This document shows positions 9,414-19,028 of a stretch of 64,000 nucleotides of DNA, piece after piece (the first letter of the stretch is position 1; each line of letters starts with the position of its first letter). Source of the stretch: Oscillatoria sp. CS-180 (GTDB lineage Bacteria; Cyanobacteriota; Cyanobacteriia; Phormidesmidales; Phormidesmidaceae). A model generated the notes under the pieces. The model was not told the origin of the DNA, ran no database searches, and was given only the letters and a program-made list of their open reading frames with translations. The stretch spans positions 1 through 64,000 of the forward strand of contig NZ_JAQMUB010000030.1 of NCBI RefSeq assembly GCF_028330965.1, read 5' to 3'. The position numbers and the translations under genes are program-made.

Positions 9414-9495
9414 GCTTGTGCATTTAATCGCATCTAGGTGCACAAGCTTAGAGCCAAATGGCTCGCTGTCTTACCCTAGCGGGACTGGCAACGTC
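9414..9495 (+). repeat. REP-like element, copy B, with perfect hairpin
   Basis: Plus-orientation copy with AGAGCCAAATGGCTCGC. Its left part holds a perfect 9-bp inverted repeat, GCTTGTGCA (9414-9422) and TGCACAAGC (9439-9447). It begins right after the stop of the exported-protein gene and probably ends converging transcripts. Confidence 0.75.
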
Positions 9496-9511
9496 TTATA
9501 TTCCCTAAAAT

Positions 9512-11518
9512 TCAATCCTTGTCCTCTGGAGATGCTTCTGGACCACTTGGAGTCGAGGTAACATTATCAGCGCTGACATCTAGGGCGTAATCTAAAGGGG
9601 CGTTTTGCGTCGAGACCACAACGATCTCATAATAACCAGACTGAGGTAGCTGACCTGACCAAGTGCGATCGCTCGAATCCTCTAGCAATACAGGAATCTC
9701 ATCAGTCGGATTGGGGACATAGACTGAGAGGCGAGTACTCTGAGGTGGAGCCTGTAGGTTAAGCCGCATAAATTGACCTTCGCTGAGGTTGATGGTGTAG
9801 ATCCGTCCCTCCCCAGCATCTAGACGATCGCGCAATGATTGACCAAATTCTCCACTGCCGAATTGGATTTCTTCGCGACGTTCGCCTGATTCAATCGCTT
9901 GAACGCGATCATAGGCCAGCCCATGCCAAATTTGTCCAATAGGCTGATCAATGAAATCCTGAGCCGCATTTTGTGGATATAGATAGGCAAACTTAGCATC
10001 TGTCAGATCGTAGAGGGCGCGACTGCCAACAAAGTGCTGATTGACTTGCTGACGCCAGCGATCGCGATCAGCAGCGCTAAAACTACCCAATCTCTTCCGA
10101 GCCTCAGTGCTAAGGTTGTTCTCTAAGACGGTCAAAACTTCGTTGGAGATGCTGTCCCACTCAGCGCGTAGATCAGCGTCTTCAGGGCGATCGCTGAGCG
10201 CTTGTCCCTGCATTTGAGGAAATTGCGCGAAGAACAACTGATCGGTTAGCTTAACCAAAAACTGATTGTTAATCTGAAGCGCGTCCCTACGCTGCTTTAG
10301 GTCATTTTTTCGAGCTTGCTCTTCAGTCGAAAATGAGGGATTAGACGGTTCATTGGTTTCCTCCCCTGCAGAGGTTTCAACGTCGCCTGAATTAGATAGC
10401 GTTGTGGATCCGGTAGGATCCCATCGACTGGCAAGCCACCAGACTAGACTAATAGAGCCAATTAGCAAAAACAAACCTAGAAGCGCTTGCCAACAACCGT
10501 TAGTGTTTGCTGAGCGCTTTTTGCTAGGCTTAGGGGCTGAGCCAGGTGGAGCGGCAATGGTACTAGGAGGCGTCACCCCTCTACCTGGGGCCACTGCAAC
10601 TGTGGGCTCGACATAGTTGTGGTTGGTATTGTTAGGTATGTAGGTCGGTGTGGCGTAAGTGTCAGGGTTGGACAGGGCCTTGCTGATCGCTGAGGCCGAG
10701 GAGTAGCGATCGCCCACCCGAGGCGCTAGCATTCGATTCAAGAGTTTTGTCAGGCGAGGACTCAGAGAGACATACTGCTGCCAGTGCCATTGCTTGGTGT
10801 AGCGATCGTACAGAACGTCTGGACTTTGGCCCGTCAGAAGCACCAATGCTGTGACTGCCAAGGCGTATAGATCGGCACTTGGAGAAACCTGCCCAGCTTC
10901 TAGCTGTTCTTCTGGTGCATATCCAACTTTACCTAGGCGTGTCGGAACAGTTGTAGCTCCTACTTGCTGCTGTACAGCGGTTGCCAATTGTTTGACACCG
11001 CCAAAATCAATTAGCACAGGCAAGCCGTCACTATTGCGCTGAATCAGGTTGTCTGGAGCGACATCTCTGTGGACAACACCGACACCATGAAGATAGTCAA
11101 AAACGGGCAGAATTTGCTGAAGCATTCGAATCACTTCGGATTCAGAGAAGCAGCTTCCTGAAGTTAGACGTGTTTCCAACAGCTCTTGGTAGGTTGGCCC
11201 TTCTACATAATCTTGGACTAGGAAAATGCGTCCCTGATAATTTGTTTGAACTCTCAGCAGTTCTCTAAACCGAGGAATCTGGGGATGATTCAGTTGATAA
11301 AGAACATCCGCTTCCCGCTCGAAGAGTTGTTTCGCCTTTTGTAACCCTGCCTCATCATTGACTTGGGGAAAAAATTCCTTGAGAACACACAGTTCATTGA
11401 AGCGGTTGATATCTTCAGCCAAATAGGTGTAGCCAAACCCACCTCGACCCAATTCACGCAGAATCCGATATCGGCTACCCAATAATTGATTAGAGCTGTC
11501 CATGCCGCCCAACGTCAT
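9512..11518 (-). CDS. Transmembrane Ser/Thr protein kinase with exported C-terminal domain
   Basis: The eukaryote-type kinase domain (about 1-285) has the glycine loop GRGGFGYTYLAED, Lys47 (CVLKEFF), catalytic HRDVAPDN (Asp152), metal-binding DFGG (Asp171) and APEEQ. A Pro-rich linker is followed by one membrane segment near 343-365. The extracytoplasmic part is helical (about 390-550) and then a beta-rich domain resembling bacterial pre-peptidase C-terminal (PPC) domains, which may sense an outside signal. I choose the ATG at 11518 (668 aa) because GGGAG lies 7 nt before it; upstream in-frame starts are non-ATG. Substrates are unknown; the FHA protein at 4654 is a conceivable reader. Confidence 0.93.
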   Translation of the reverse strand: MTLGGMDSSNQLLGSRYRILRELGRGGFGYTYLAEDINRFNELCVLKEFFPQVNDEAGLQKAKQLFEREADVLYQLNHPQIPRFRELLRVQTNYQGRIFLVQDYVEGPTYQELLETRLTSGSCFSESEVIRMLQQILPVFDYLHGVGVVHRDVAPDNLIQRNSDGLPVLIDFGGVKQLATAVQQQVGATTVPTRLGKVGYAPEEQLEAGQVSPSADLYALAVTALVLLTGQSPDVLYDRYTKQWHWQQYVSLSPRLTKLLNRMLAPRVGDRYSSASAISKALSNPDTYATPTYIPNNTNHNYVEPTVAVAPGRGVTPPSTIAAPPGSAPKPSKKRSANTNGCWQALLGLFLLIGSISLVWWLASRWDPTGSTTLSNSGDVETSAGEETNEPSNPSFSTEEQARKNDLKQRRDALQINNQFLVKLTDQLFFAQFPQMQGQALSDRPEDADLRAEWDSISNEVLTVLENNLSTEARKRLGSFSAADRDRWRQQVNQHFVGSRALYDLTDAKFAYLYPQNAAQDFIDQPIGQIWHGLAYDRVQAIESGERREEIQFGSGEFGQSLRDRLDAGEGRIYTINLSEGQFMRLNLQAPPQSTRLSVYVPNPTDEIPVLLEDSSDRTWSGQLPQSGYYEIVVVSTQNAPLDYALDVSADNVTSTPSGPEASPEDKD

Positions 11519-12047
11519 CGTGTTTCTCCCAAGATCCTGTGTGCAGCGTATCGTATTGACCAAGAGGTGGAATATCCTCTGATCGTGCTGTCTAGTTATA
11601 ACTTGCCATCTTCTTTTCCGGGTCAGACTAACGACTCAGAAAATACAGTTATAGACACTCGAAGACACCTTTCCTGAAAGCAGACGCCACAAAGTTTTAT
11701 CAAGCATTTGCGACAATTTCTAGAATGCTGTTCCAGACCGAAGCGCATTCAGCTAACGACGACAAAACCTAGAATGGACCACCCAAGATTAATGCTCATA
11801 GTCATTCCTCATAGCTAACCCTGATGTTCAAAACCATATCAAAGCGTAGTTTTCAGGGGCAAAGGTGAAGAAACGGCTTAATCGCTCAGAGTATTTCAGC
11901 TTTACTTCGCGGTTTGATCACTATACCTTTGAGCGAGGCAACACTAGATCATTCAGCCCAAGTTTCGCTGTATCGCCAATACGGTGAACAGGAAATCCCA
12001 CATCATAGCTACAAACTAATCCATGCAGGGTCACTATTTCAATTAAG
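11519..12047. other. Intergenic region, 529 bp
   Basis: This lies between the kinase start and the NACHT gene 3' end, both on the minus strand. I see no convincing gene or repeat. It should contain the kinase promoter. Confidence 0.5.
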
Positions 12048-14363
12048 TCACTCCGCTACGACAAATAAAGTTTCTCTCACCTGCTTCTGTAAAGTACGGC
12101 TGACATAACAGTCACCACTAAGGCAATCCATTAAAAGTTTGCTGGCATTGTAATACTCCTTAAGCATATTCAGTTGAATTGAATTGAAATTCCACTCATG
12201 ACCAATATCTCGATTAGTCACAACACAATTCCTTAACTGTTTGGTCCAATTTCTCAAATCCTCCAGATGTTCTGTATTCTCTCCAAACATCCGTGACTGA
12301 ACAAGGTGAGGTAGTGCGTTCACAATTTGCGACCAATTTTCTCTAAAGCTATTACTACTCAAGGAGGATTGCTGTACCATTCGGTTGGTTGCCTGCAAAT
12401 CTAGTTCAATTTTGTGGCATAGTTCGGCGTATTCAGGAGTAGATGTTGGCATCTGCAATAGCTTATTTGAAGTGTTAATAACGCTGACAAGGGCCCGATC
12501 TAAATCCATTTCAGGGTGAATTGGCGTAGAGTTCACTGAACTAACGACTTCTTCTTGACTAATTGAATACATAAAGTAAAAAGCTCTAATGAAGTACTGC
12601 GGCATCTTGGCATTTGAGCTGAATGCTTTACGCTTAAGCCAACCAAAAAAATCGATCAGTCGAGATTGATCTTTCAGCATAATGTCTATCTTCTGCTTCA
12701 TGAAGACAATCAAATCATCAGCGTTAGGTGACATACTAACGGCTAAAAGAAAAACTTCATTCCACTGTTTGTTTTTAACCTGTTCAAAAACGAGCTGAAT
12801 TTTCTCAAGGTTTCGCTCATAAGAAATAGCACGAGCGGCAAAGTATTCCTGGAAACTCAGGTGAGAGAAGGAGTAAATGCCATGGGCACGCTCGACTAAC
12901 AAACCATGTTGGGCTTCAATCGATCGCAACACTCTCTCAGCCTGTGCTTCCATTTCATAGGGAAGAAGCTTACGCCTTAGCCTGCCAGGGATGTGAACAA
13001 TATACTCAGCGATATAAGTTGCTAGCGTCTGTTTCTTGAAAAATATCTCCGATCGTTCAAAAGCCTTTAAAGCAATATGACTGAGTAGCCCTATTTTTCT
13101 ATCAACTGAAAGCTCCTGGTAAATTTGTCCTCGTTCAATATTACGACTAGCGTCCCATCGCCTCAGCAGCGTATATATTCCTTCTGAATAGAGTTCTGCA
13201 CGGCTTGCAGGAAAATCAGCCTCTACCTCAAAGACTAAGCAGAGCAATGTCAAGAGCAGCGGATTTGTTGCCAGTTCTTGGATACGCGAGTTTTGTTGTA
13301 GCTTTTCTAAAAAGCTGTCTGCTTTCTCCGGTGTTTCCTTATAAGCAAACCAGTTTCTCGAAAAGGCTTCAATTTGCTCCTCATTGAAATCAGCTATTTC
13401 AACCTCTGTAAATTGCTCAAACACATATTCTTGGGCTGCAATACGGCATGTTAAGAGAAAGCGGTTTCCGTGAAAATTCTCAGTGAAACTTTGAATATGC
13501 TGATTGACTCGATGCATGTCCTCGACTTTGACTTCATCTAAGCCGTCTAAAAGTAAAAGAAGTCTCCGTTCCTGTAAAAGTCCCTCAATCTCGTAGTCGT
13601 TGATTCTCCATGGAGCATGTTCTTGAATAATGTATTCCAGCAAACTAGGTTGACTGTCTGCTTCAGCAAAATGCTTAAGGACAATAAAGATCGGTAAATG
13701 ATTCGGAAAAAGCTTACGAGCGTTGCACTGAGTAGCAATGTGCTTGAGAAAGGTTGTTTTACCGGCTCCGGGTCGGCCCAATAACAACAACTTGTCTTCC
13801 TGCTGAATATAGTCAAGGCCAGATACTTTCTCAACAGTATGGCGTCCTAGCCCCAGTTGATTGAGATCATCGTTGCCCGACTGAAACGCACTCAACAGAT
13901 CACTGACTCGCAGGCGTTGGTTGCGAGAGACCTGTTCTAAAATATTGACTTCTGTAAAAATGTTAGATAGTTCCAAAGGGCGCGTCATTGCGAGAACCCT
14001 CATGGAACCACACTCATTCTGAATTTTATCTTTTAGGCGATCGTTCAGTTCATCAACTAATCCATCAATATCGACATTACCTAGATTGGATGAACGATTA
14101 GGATTGGCCTTCTGATACTCTTCGCAAAGGAAATAGTGGAGGCGCGATCGCTTCCCACGTCCCCCATCTCTAAAACTAAACTTGGTGTAAACATTACCCA
14201 TGCGAGAACGATACGCCGACAGGGTAAGACCAAGGATCTTAATGATGACAGGATCTTTCCTGCCGCTGTGAAAGGTTTCAACAAAAGCATCCTCCTCAAG
14301 CTTAGTCAAACCATACTTCCTTGCCATAGATACAAGGAAATCCTTCGGTAGTTCTTCCTGCAT
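12048..14363 (-). CDS. STAND NTPase with NACHT domain, putative immune protein
   Basis: The 771-residue protein has three parts. Residues ~15-65 form a helix-turn-helix-like segment (LTLSAYRSRMGNVYTKFSF) as found at the start of other cyanobacterial NACHT proteins. A NACHT ATPase follows: Walker A GRPGAGKTT (196-204), Walker B LLLLLDGLDEV (268-278), sensor RFLLTCR (301-307), NPLLLTLLC (367-375) and FSHLSFQEYFAARA (499-512). The end (YYNASKLLMDCL, then CYVSRTLQKQV) resembles the helical C-terminal domain of bacterial NACHT conflict systems. Related NTPases oligomerise when they sense phage components. No nuclease or other effector domain is fused, so effector and trigger are unknown. The gene looks AT-richer than its neighbours. 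Confidence 0.9.
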   Translation of the reverse strand: MQEELPKDFLVSMARKYGLTKLEEDAFVETFHSGRKDPVIIKILGLTLSAYRSRMGNVYTKFSFRDGGRGKRSRLHYFLCEEYQKANPNRSSNLGNVDIDGLVDELNDRLKDKIQNECGSMRVLAMTRPLELSNIFTEVNILEQVSRNQRLRVSDLLSAFQSGNDDLNQLGLGRHTVEKVSGLDYIQQEDKLLLLGRPGAGKTTFLKHIATQCNARKLFPNHLPIFIVLKHFAEADSQPSLLEYIIQEHAPWRINDYEIEGLLQERRLLLLLDGLDEVKVEDMHRVNQHIQSFTENFHGNRFLLTCRIAAQEYVFEQFTEVEIADFNEEQIEAFSRNWFAYKETPEKADSFLEKLQQNSRIQELATNPLLLTLLCLVFEVEADFPASRAELYSEGIYTLLRRWDASRNIERGQIYQELSVDRKIGLLSHIALKAFERSEIFFKKQTLATYIAEYIVHIPGRLRRKLLPYEMEAQAERVLRSIEAQHGLLVERAHGIYSFSHLSFQEYFAARAISYERNLEKIQLVFEQVKNKQWNEVFLLAVSMSPNADDLIVFMKQKIDIMLKDQSRLIDFFGWLKRKAFSSNAKMPQYFIRAFYFMYSISQEEVVSSVNSTPIHPEMDLDRALVSVINTSNKLLQMPTSTPEYAELCHKIELDLQATNRMVQQSSLSSNSFRENWSQIVNALPHLVQSRMFGENTEHLEDLRNWTKQLRNCVVTNRDIGHEWNFNSIQLNMLKEYYNASKLLMDCLSGDCYVSRTLQKQVRETLFVVAE

Positions 14364-14720
14364 CGCGCGTGTAGATATTTTTTACCCTGTAGGGATATAT
14401 TCAGGTAAAACCACGGAGAATGTCAACGCGCTTACTACAAAGAATAGTAATACTCATCTTAAATTTTTATGGTGGTCTTGATTGACATTTTCTTCAGTAT
14501 TTGGTGTACTTTTGTTTGGTCTCGATACCAGTTGTTAGCTGAACTTGATGACGACGATTAACATTTTTTGGGCTGCATAGATGATGACGCTGCCTAATTC
14601 TCTTTAAGTTTTTGCAATTCTTGCACTTAATAGAAAAAGTCGGGGAAAGTTGGCTTTTCTCTAACGCTAAAGTCTAATTTTCAAATGCCATAGTTAGAGT
14701 GTTGTTTCCAGTTGAAAGCT
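14364..14720. other. Divergent promoter region between NACHT and NfeD-like genes
   Basis: This 357-bp AT-rich gap has no ORF that I can support. It separates the starts of two divergent genes, so co-regulation from here is plausible. Confidence 0.5.
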
Positions 14721-14981
14721 ATGAACACTCTAAATACCTTTGATTGCGGCTTTTCCAGCCCTTATCCAGTTGAGTTGTCAGACAATTTAGGCGTTGCTAC
14801 GGTACTGAAAACCATTAAGCCTGATCATTTGGGGCGGGTACGCTTTGAGGCAACTGACTGGCCTGCACGGTTCTACTATCCCAATATGCAGAGCAAAGTT
14901 GCACCAAACACCGATGTTCATGTAGTGGGTCGTCAAGGACTAACGCTGCTCGTCGTGCCTCAACCCTCAAAGCTCTGTTGA
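14721..14981 (+). CDS. Free-standing NfeD-like OB-fold protein, 86 aa
   Basis: From residue ~23 the sequence follows the C-terminal OB domain of NfeD proteins: GVATVLKTIKPDHLGRVRF, then WPARFYYPN, PNTDVHVVGRQ and GLTLLVVP. The usual N-terminal protease and membrane parts of NfeD are absent, so this is a stand-alone OB module. I use the ATG at 14721; a TTG three codons earlier is less likely. OB modules of this kind occur near or fused to STAND proteins in cyanobacteria (from memory), and here the neighbour is the divergent NACHT gene. Its role is unknown. Confidence 0.7.
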   Translation: MNTLNTFDCGFSSPYPVELSDNLGVATVLKTIKPDHLGRVRFEATDWPARFYYPNMQSKVAPNTDVHVVGRQGLTLLVVPQPSKLC

Positions 14982-15171
14982 GGTACCAACACAAACAGGA
15001 AAATTCCTTGAGTGAATTGATTGCTAAGAACCATAATGGAGACAACAGTCCGATGTAAAGCTTTTTGATGAAAATTTTCGTCGATTAAAGCACTGACAAA
15101 AGGCAGCTGACAACATAGTTTATTGATCCGTACAGGTGACCAAACTGCCTAAGTCATGTGATGACGGCTAT

Positions 15172-15220
15172 ACGTCCCGAGAAGACCTATTTTGTAAGCT
15201 CTTTTCGGGACGTTTTGTCT
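15172..15220 (+). terminator. Rho-independent terminator
   Basis: ACGTCCCGAGAAGA (15172-15185) pairs with TCTTTTCGGGACGT (15200-15213), allowing one G-T pair, and TTTGTCT follows. It is 190 nt beyond the NfeD-like gene and may end that transcript or an unrecognised RNA. The right arm and T-tract closely resemble the hpf terminator. Confidence 0.75.
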
Positions 15221-15447
15221 ATGAGGTGATTCTTTCGTAAAAGAAGAGAAGATTAGAGGTGCTCTTCTGCGATCGGTTTGAATAGTTTGACGATCGCGTT
15301 GACTTGTTTCTAGCAACGATCATCCAGTCCAAGTCGTGTGGTTGTCATGCCCGTAACGTGGCAGCAGCGATAAACTTTCACTACTCAATGTCGTCAGGTA
15401 GGCGAGCAAATTTATAGCTTTAGCCATTTGGACTTGTACACCAAACA

Positions 15448-15514
15448 GCATTCAAGTGCTTAGTCTATAGCCAAATAGCTCGCCGTCTTGTTCTGAAAGA
15501 TCTGGCAACGGCGA
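15448..15514 (+). repeat. REP-like element, copy C
   Basis: Plus orientation; contains TATAGCCAAATAGCTCGCCG and then TCTTGTTCTGAAAG, matching the family core, in the gene-poor region. Confidence 0.7.
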
Positions 15515-16403
15515 TACGATCAGGTCAGTCGAGCGATCGCGTTCTCCTAAGTTTGACTGGATGATGGCCAAACGAACAAAACCTAGCACAGCAACTCAAC
15601 TATCCCCAAAACAGGACTGAACTTGGGGAAACGCAAACGTTTGCAAATGATTGAGAGGGATGTCAGATACCCTACTCTTTAGAATGCTGCCTTTTCGCCC
15701 TAAGCTTTCACCTGAAACTGCTTCAGAGAATCGCTACAGTCACAATTCAAATATCTTTAAAGCCCAGCGACCCTGTTAGCAGCGTCTTAATTAGAACCTT
15801 TCGTCAGCCAGGAATTTTGCTAATTCGTTCGTTCGATCATGAATATTGTGTGGCATAGCCATATAGATTTATCAATGCCCAGAATTAAAATGATCCCGTT
15901 GCTGATATCGATTTAGATTCCATAAAAAATAATTTCGAGAAAGTCTTTAAAGTAAATTGTAGGAGCTATCAACTCTATCAATTTTTTCGGGCATATTACT
16001 TTCAAGCTGACTAACTTTTCTCTGGAGCTTCGAACAAGATCATCCCCATAAAAAATACCGAACAGTCTGTTTTTATGAAGACTGAAACCATAAAGCGGGC
16101 CGGAGCAGATCAAAATTTTGGACTAAGGTTTTATTCTGAATTTAGGGTGAAAAAGCCGTTAAGCAACTATAGATTATCGCATGTTGATACCTTTGATAGA
16201 TATTTATGATCATTCAACTTTCTCGTTATAAAGCGACCAACCGTTCAGTACTAATAGGAATCAGATTGAGTGCATAATCATTGACTCACTTTTGGCTTAA
16301 TTGTTTATCTCCAGTCCTCGATAAACAAAATCAGGTTGCTAAGGGGTGCTTATCTATTCGGTGTTAAAAACGCCGACGAAACTGCCCACCTAAATTTAAA
16401 GTA

Positions 16404-17453
16404 ATGTTAATTCCTGCTCATTTTAATAACGTTCCAACTGTCGAGCGTTTGGTGAAAGTTTGGAGCGATCGCTACTTTCCAGATTTATCCTTACTTGATA
16501 TTGGTCAAGATTCTAACGTTCAAAGCCAACTAAGAGAGGCTGCTTCATCCCAAGGTCGGATACAAACAGCGGAAAAGTTACCTTCCGAGTTAATAAAGAA
16601 AAGGTGTCAGTTAGGAGCGATCAGAACGCGAGAGTTATATCAGGATCAAGATACTCAATCTTTTCGAAAAGTCGTTCGCTTATCCGAAATCTCTAGCAAA
16701 ATCTATGATCAACTACTCAAAACCTATCAAGAGGAGTCAACAATTGTTTTGTCCTCAAAAGGGAATTTGTGGAGTACTTCAGGAGCCACGTCCCTGGAAG
16801 CTTGGGGGTTCCCTAAGATTAGTAGATTGGCAAGTACTTTAGAACCTTTGCTACTGGAACTGCAAGAGCATATGGTCGCAAATGACTGGCGCTCTATTGG
16901 ATTTGTTACAACCCAAATTAATCTAACTAATGCTCTATTGCTAGAAGAACTGACCTTGACAGAGCAGGTTTTAATAACGCCTTACCTGAACTTTCTAGAG
17001 GAACAAGTTGCATTGCCTTGGCAACGAATTTGCGTGGCTGCTGAAAGATACGATTTGGATTCCCCTTTGTTTGTCATTACCGAACAGATGCTATCGAGAA
17101 TATCTGAAATTTCCATGGTGGTTTTCGAGCATTTGGGACAATCTTTTTCAGGTTATCGTAGTCGCCGAGGCGATTTTGAAGATGCTAAAATCATGCATTC
17201 TTGCTTACGAGACTTTGACATGTTTCAAACATATCTCTGGCTTTCCATATTGGATGATGATTCGACATTCATTGAGCAAGAATTAGCCGCCGTTTGCATC
17301 ATGGTTTTTGATATTTTAGGCATTCCTTGGAAGATGACAGCGACAGCTACTCGTTTACTGATGGATGAAGTCTTAACCCATTTAGATTCGGATCAACAGG
17401 TTCTAGTTACCTACTACACCAAAACAATGGTTGAGACCTTCTCAAGAGCCTGA
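16404..17453 (+). CDS. Hypothetical helical protein, 349 aa
   Basis: I do not recognise this protein. It appears almost entirely alpha-helical and soluble, with no signal peptide or membrane segment. Notable segments are SGATSLEAWGFPKISRLAST (around 125-145), WQRICVAAERYDLDSP (around 205) and a long helical C-terminal half. The ATG at 16404 lacks a strong Shine-Dalgarno. Codon use and AT content look similar to the NACHT gene. It is isolated between the gene-poor region and a convergent membrane-protein gene. Confidence 0.7.
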   Translation: MLIPAHFNNVPTVERLVKVWSDRYFPDLSLLDIGQDSNVQSQLREAASSQGRIQTAEKLPSELIKKRCQLGAIRTRELYQDQDTQSFRKVVRLSEISSKIYDQLLKTYQEESTIVLSSKGNLWSTSGATSLEAWGFPKISRLASTLEPLLLELQEHMVANDWRSIGFVTTQINLTNALLLEELTLTEQVLITPYLNFLEEQVALPWQRICVAAERYDLDSPLFVITEQMLSRISEISMVVFEHLGQSFSGYRSRRGDFEDAKIMHSCLRDFDMFQTYLWLSILDDDSTFIEQELAAVCIMVFDILGIPWKMTATATRLLMDEVLTHLDSDQQVLVTYYTKTMVETFSRA

Positions 17454-17564
17454 TTAGGGCACGCTAAGAAGCATCTTTAATTCGATTGGGTGCAGAAGGT
17501 TGATTTGCTTAACCAACTTACTTAGAGTCGACCCCGTTTATTGATGCTGTCATTGACACCGTAT

Positions 17565-17840
17565 CTAGTAGTTTAATTTCGATGCGATCGCAATAACTAG
17601 CACCGTCAATCCTAAAAAGCGGCGAAAATAGTTGACGCCTTGAAATAGTTCCATCCAGGCCCAGGTAAATAAGGCCCCAAAGGAGATCGTCTCAAAAAGA
17701 ATCTGCAAATTTCCTGTCACAGGTAACAGACTCAACAACGTTGCGCTTAGCCAAACCAAAAGCGGAGGATTGGGCTTTTGAGCGATCGTCAGATTGCCTT
17801 CATTATCTTTAAACGCCCGGTCAAACAGAGTACTTTCCAT
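17565..17840 (-). CDS. Conserved membrane protein, 91 aa
   Basis: I use the ATG at 17840 (MESTLFDRAF); a non-ATG start at 17897 would add 19 residues of less protein-like sequence. The protein has a short soluble N-terminus (DNEGNLTIAQKPNPP) and three hydrophobic stretches, around residues 29-44, 51-67 and 75-90. An aromatic connector lies between (WAWMELFQGVNYFRR). It resembles a conserved cyanobacterial membrane family of unknown function that I remember only by its pattern. Confidence 0.75.
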   Translation of the reverse strand: MESTLFDRAFKDNEGNLTIAQKPNPPLLVWLSATLLSLLPVTGNLQILFETISFGALFTWAWMELFQGVNYFRRFLGLTVLVIAIASKLNY

Positions 17841-18053
17841 GTCAGTTTTGCATGAGATTTTCACATCGCTGTAGCCATATGACCTCAGGCACCTCAAAGT
17901 GCCAAAGCCTATCCTGCGTCGAGGATCGATTTACCCTTTTCTTCTCTGCGTACAGCTCTACAGAAGCAAGCTACAGTCTTTCGCTGTATCAGTATGGAAA
18001 CATGAGACCTTCGGCATGAGCCTGTATCTTTTGGCTGGAATTAGCCCTACTGC

Positions 18054-19028
18054 TTATCGCGTTTCGGCATACAAGACCAACTGATGCTGAGTTAGAAAGA
18101 CTTCGTTGACGGGCTGCACTTCATCCCGATCCTGGCGCTTGAGGAGCATCATGAACGCTCCAGCACCGAGATCCGTATGGGGCCACAAGCGATAGCACGG
18201 TAATTCTGTTAGAGGAGATTGATGAAGACTGAGTGGGCTCATTGGGACAGGAACGAATTGAGGAAACTTTTTCAAAAACCAGGCACATACCTGCTCATTC
18301 TCTTCCGGGGCATAGGTGCAGGTAGAGTACAGCAAATAGCCGCTGGACTGTACAAGCTGTGCTGCGTTTGCCAGAATACGTTTTTGACGATTGGCATTGC
18401 GGTTTAGGGTGACTTTGTGAAAACAACCCGGCACGGCTTGTCCCTTAGCCAAAAGGGATTGTCCGCTACAGGGGGCATCGACTAATACGAGCTGAGCGCA
18501 ATTAGGGGTTTGCTCTACCAAGACTGCTGGATCCTGATTCAACACGATCGCATCCATCGCACCACACCGCTTCAGATTCGAGATCAGAATTCTGACACGC
18601 TTTCGGACTACCTCGTTACACAGCAATCGCTTTGGCTTCAAGGCAACCCAGGTAAACAAACTTTTGCCGCCAGGAGCAGCACAAAGATCGATTACACTCT
18701 CGATTGCTTCAGGGATTGACAGAAGAGCAGAGACCGCAAACACAGAGGAGAAATCTAGGCAATAGAAATAACCTTTGTCATGCAGCGGATGCTGACCCGG
18801 ACGAACAGTATGCGCTAAGCGATCAACGAAGGCAGGCTGCCAGGGGAGCGGCGGTAGAACTTCCCAGCTGAATTCAGGTGGTTTTGGTTGAGTCCACAGG
18901 ATCGTCGGGGCAAAGACAGGCGGATGGAGCAGTGCTTGCATGAAGTCGGCGCGATCTCGCTCCGTATCAAACAGACGGTTCGCCAGCTTCACTAACGGCT
19001 TGGAAGGTTCTTTCGACGGTGCGCCCAT
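18054..19028 (-). CDS. RsmB/NOP-type RNA m5C methyltransferase
   Basis: This Rossmann-fold enzyme should transfer methyl from S-adenosylmethionine to C5 of a cytosine in rRNA or tRNA. Diagnostic motifs are DLCAAPGGKS (SAM binding, near residue 114), LVDAPCSGQSL (PC motif cysteine) and YSTCTYAPEENE (TC motif cysteine); these two cysteines are the nucleophile and the releasing residue. At 324 residues it lacks the N-terminal NusB-like domain of true RsmB, so the target is uncertain. Its ATG overlaps the stop of the HerA-like gene by one base (TAATG), so the two are translationally coupled. Confidence 0.92.
   Translation of the reverse strand: MGAPSKEPSKPLVKLANRLFDTERDRADFMQALLHPPVFAPTILWTQPKPPEFSWEVLPPLPWQPAFVDRLAHTVRPGQHPLHDKGYFYCLDFSSVFAVSALLSIPEAIESVIDLCAAPGGKSLFTWVALKPKRLLCNEVVRKRVRILISNLKRCGAMDAIVLNQDPAVLVEQTPNCAQLVLVDAPCSGQSLLAKGQAVPGCFHKVTLNRNANRQKRILANAAQLVQSSGYLLYSTCTYAPEENEQVCAWFLKKFPQFVPVPMSPLSLHQSPLTELPCYRLWPHTDLGAGAFMMLLKRQDRDEVQPVNEVFLTQHQLVLYAETR

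Larger units (their letters stand above)
14982..16403. other. Gene-poor region, 1.4 kb
   Basis: No reading frame here looks like a real protein. A 66-codon frame at 15913-16113 (minus) is hydrophobic in places but has no recognisable features. The region contains one terminator-like hairpin (15172-15213) and one REP-like copy (15448-15514). It may be decayed accessory DNA. Confidence 0.55.

Noticed and set aside
15913-16113. 66-codon frame on the minus strand in the gene-poor region
   Set aside because: No ribosome site, homology or coherent domain; it is better explained by AT-rich non-coding DNA.
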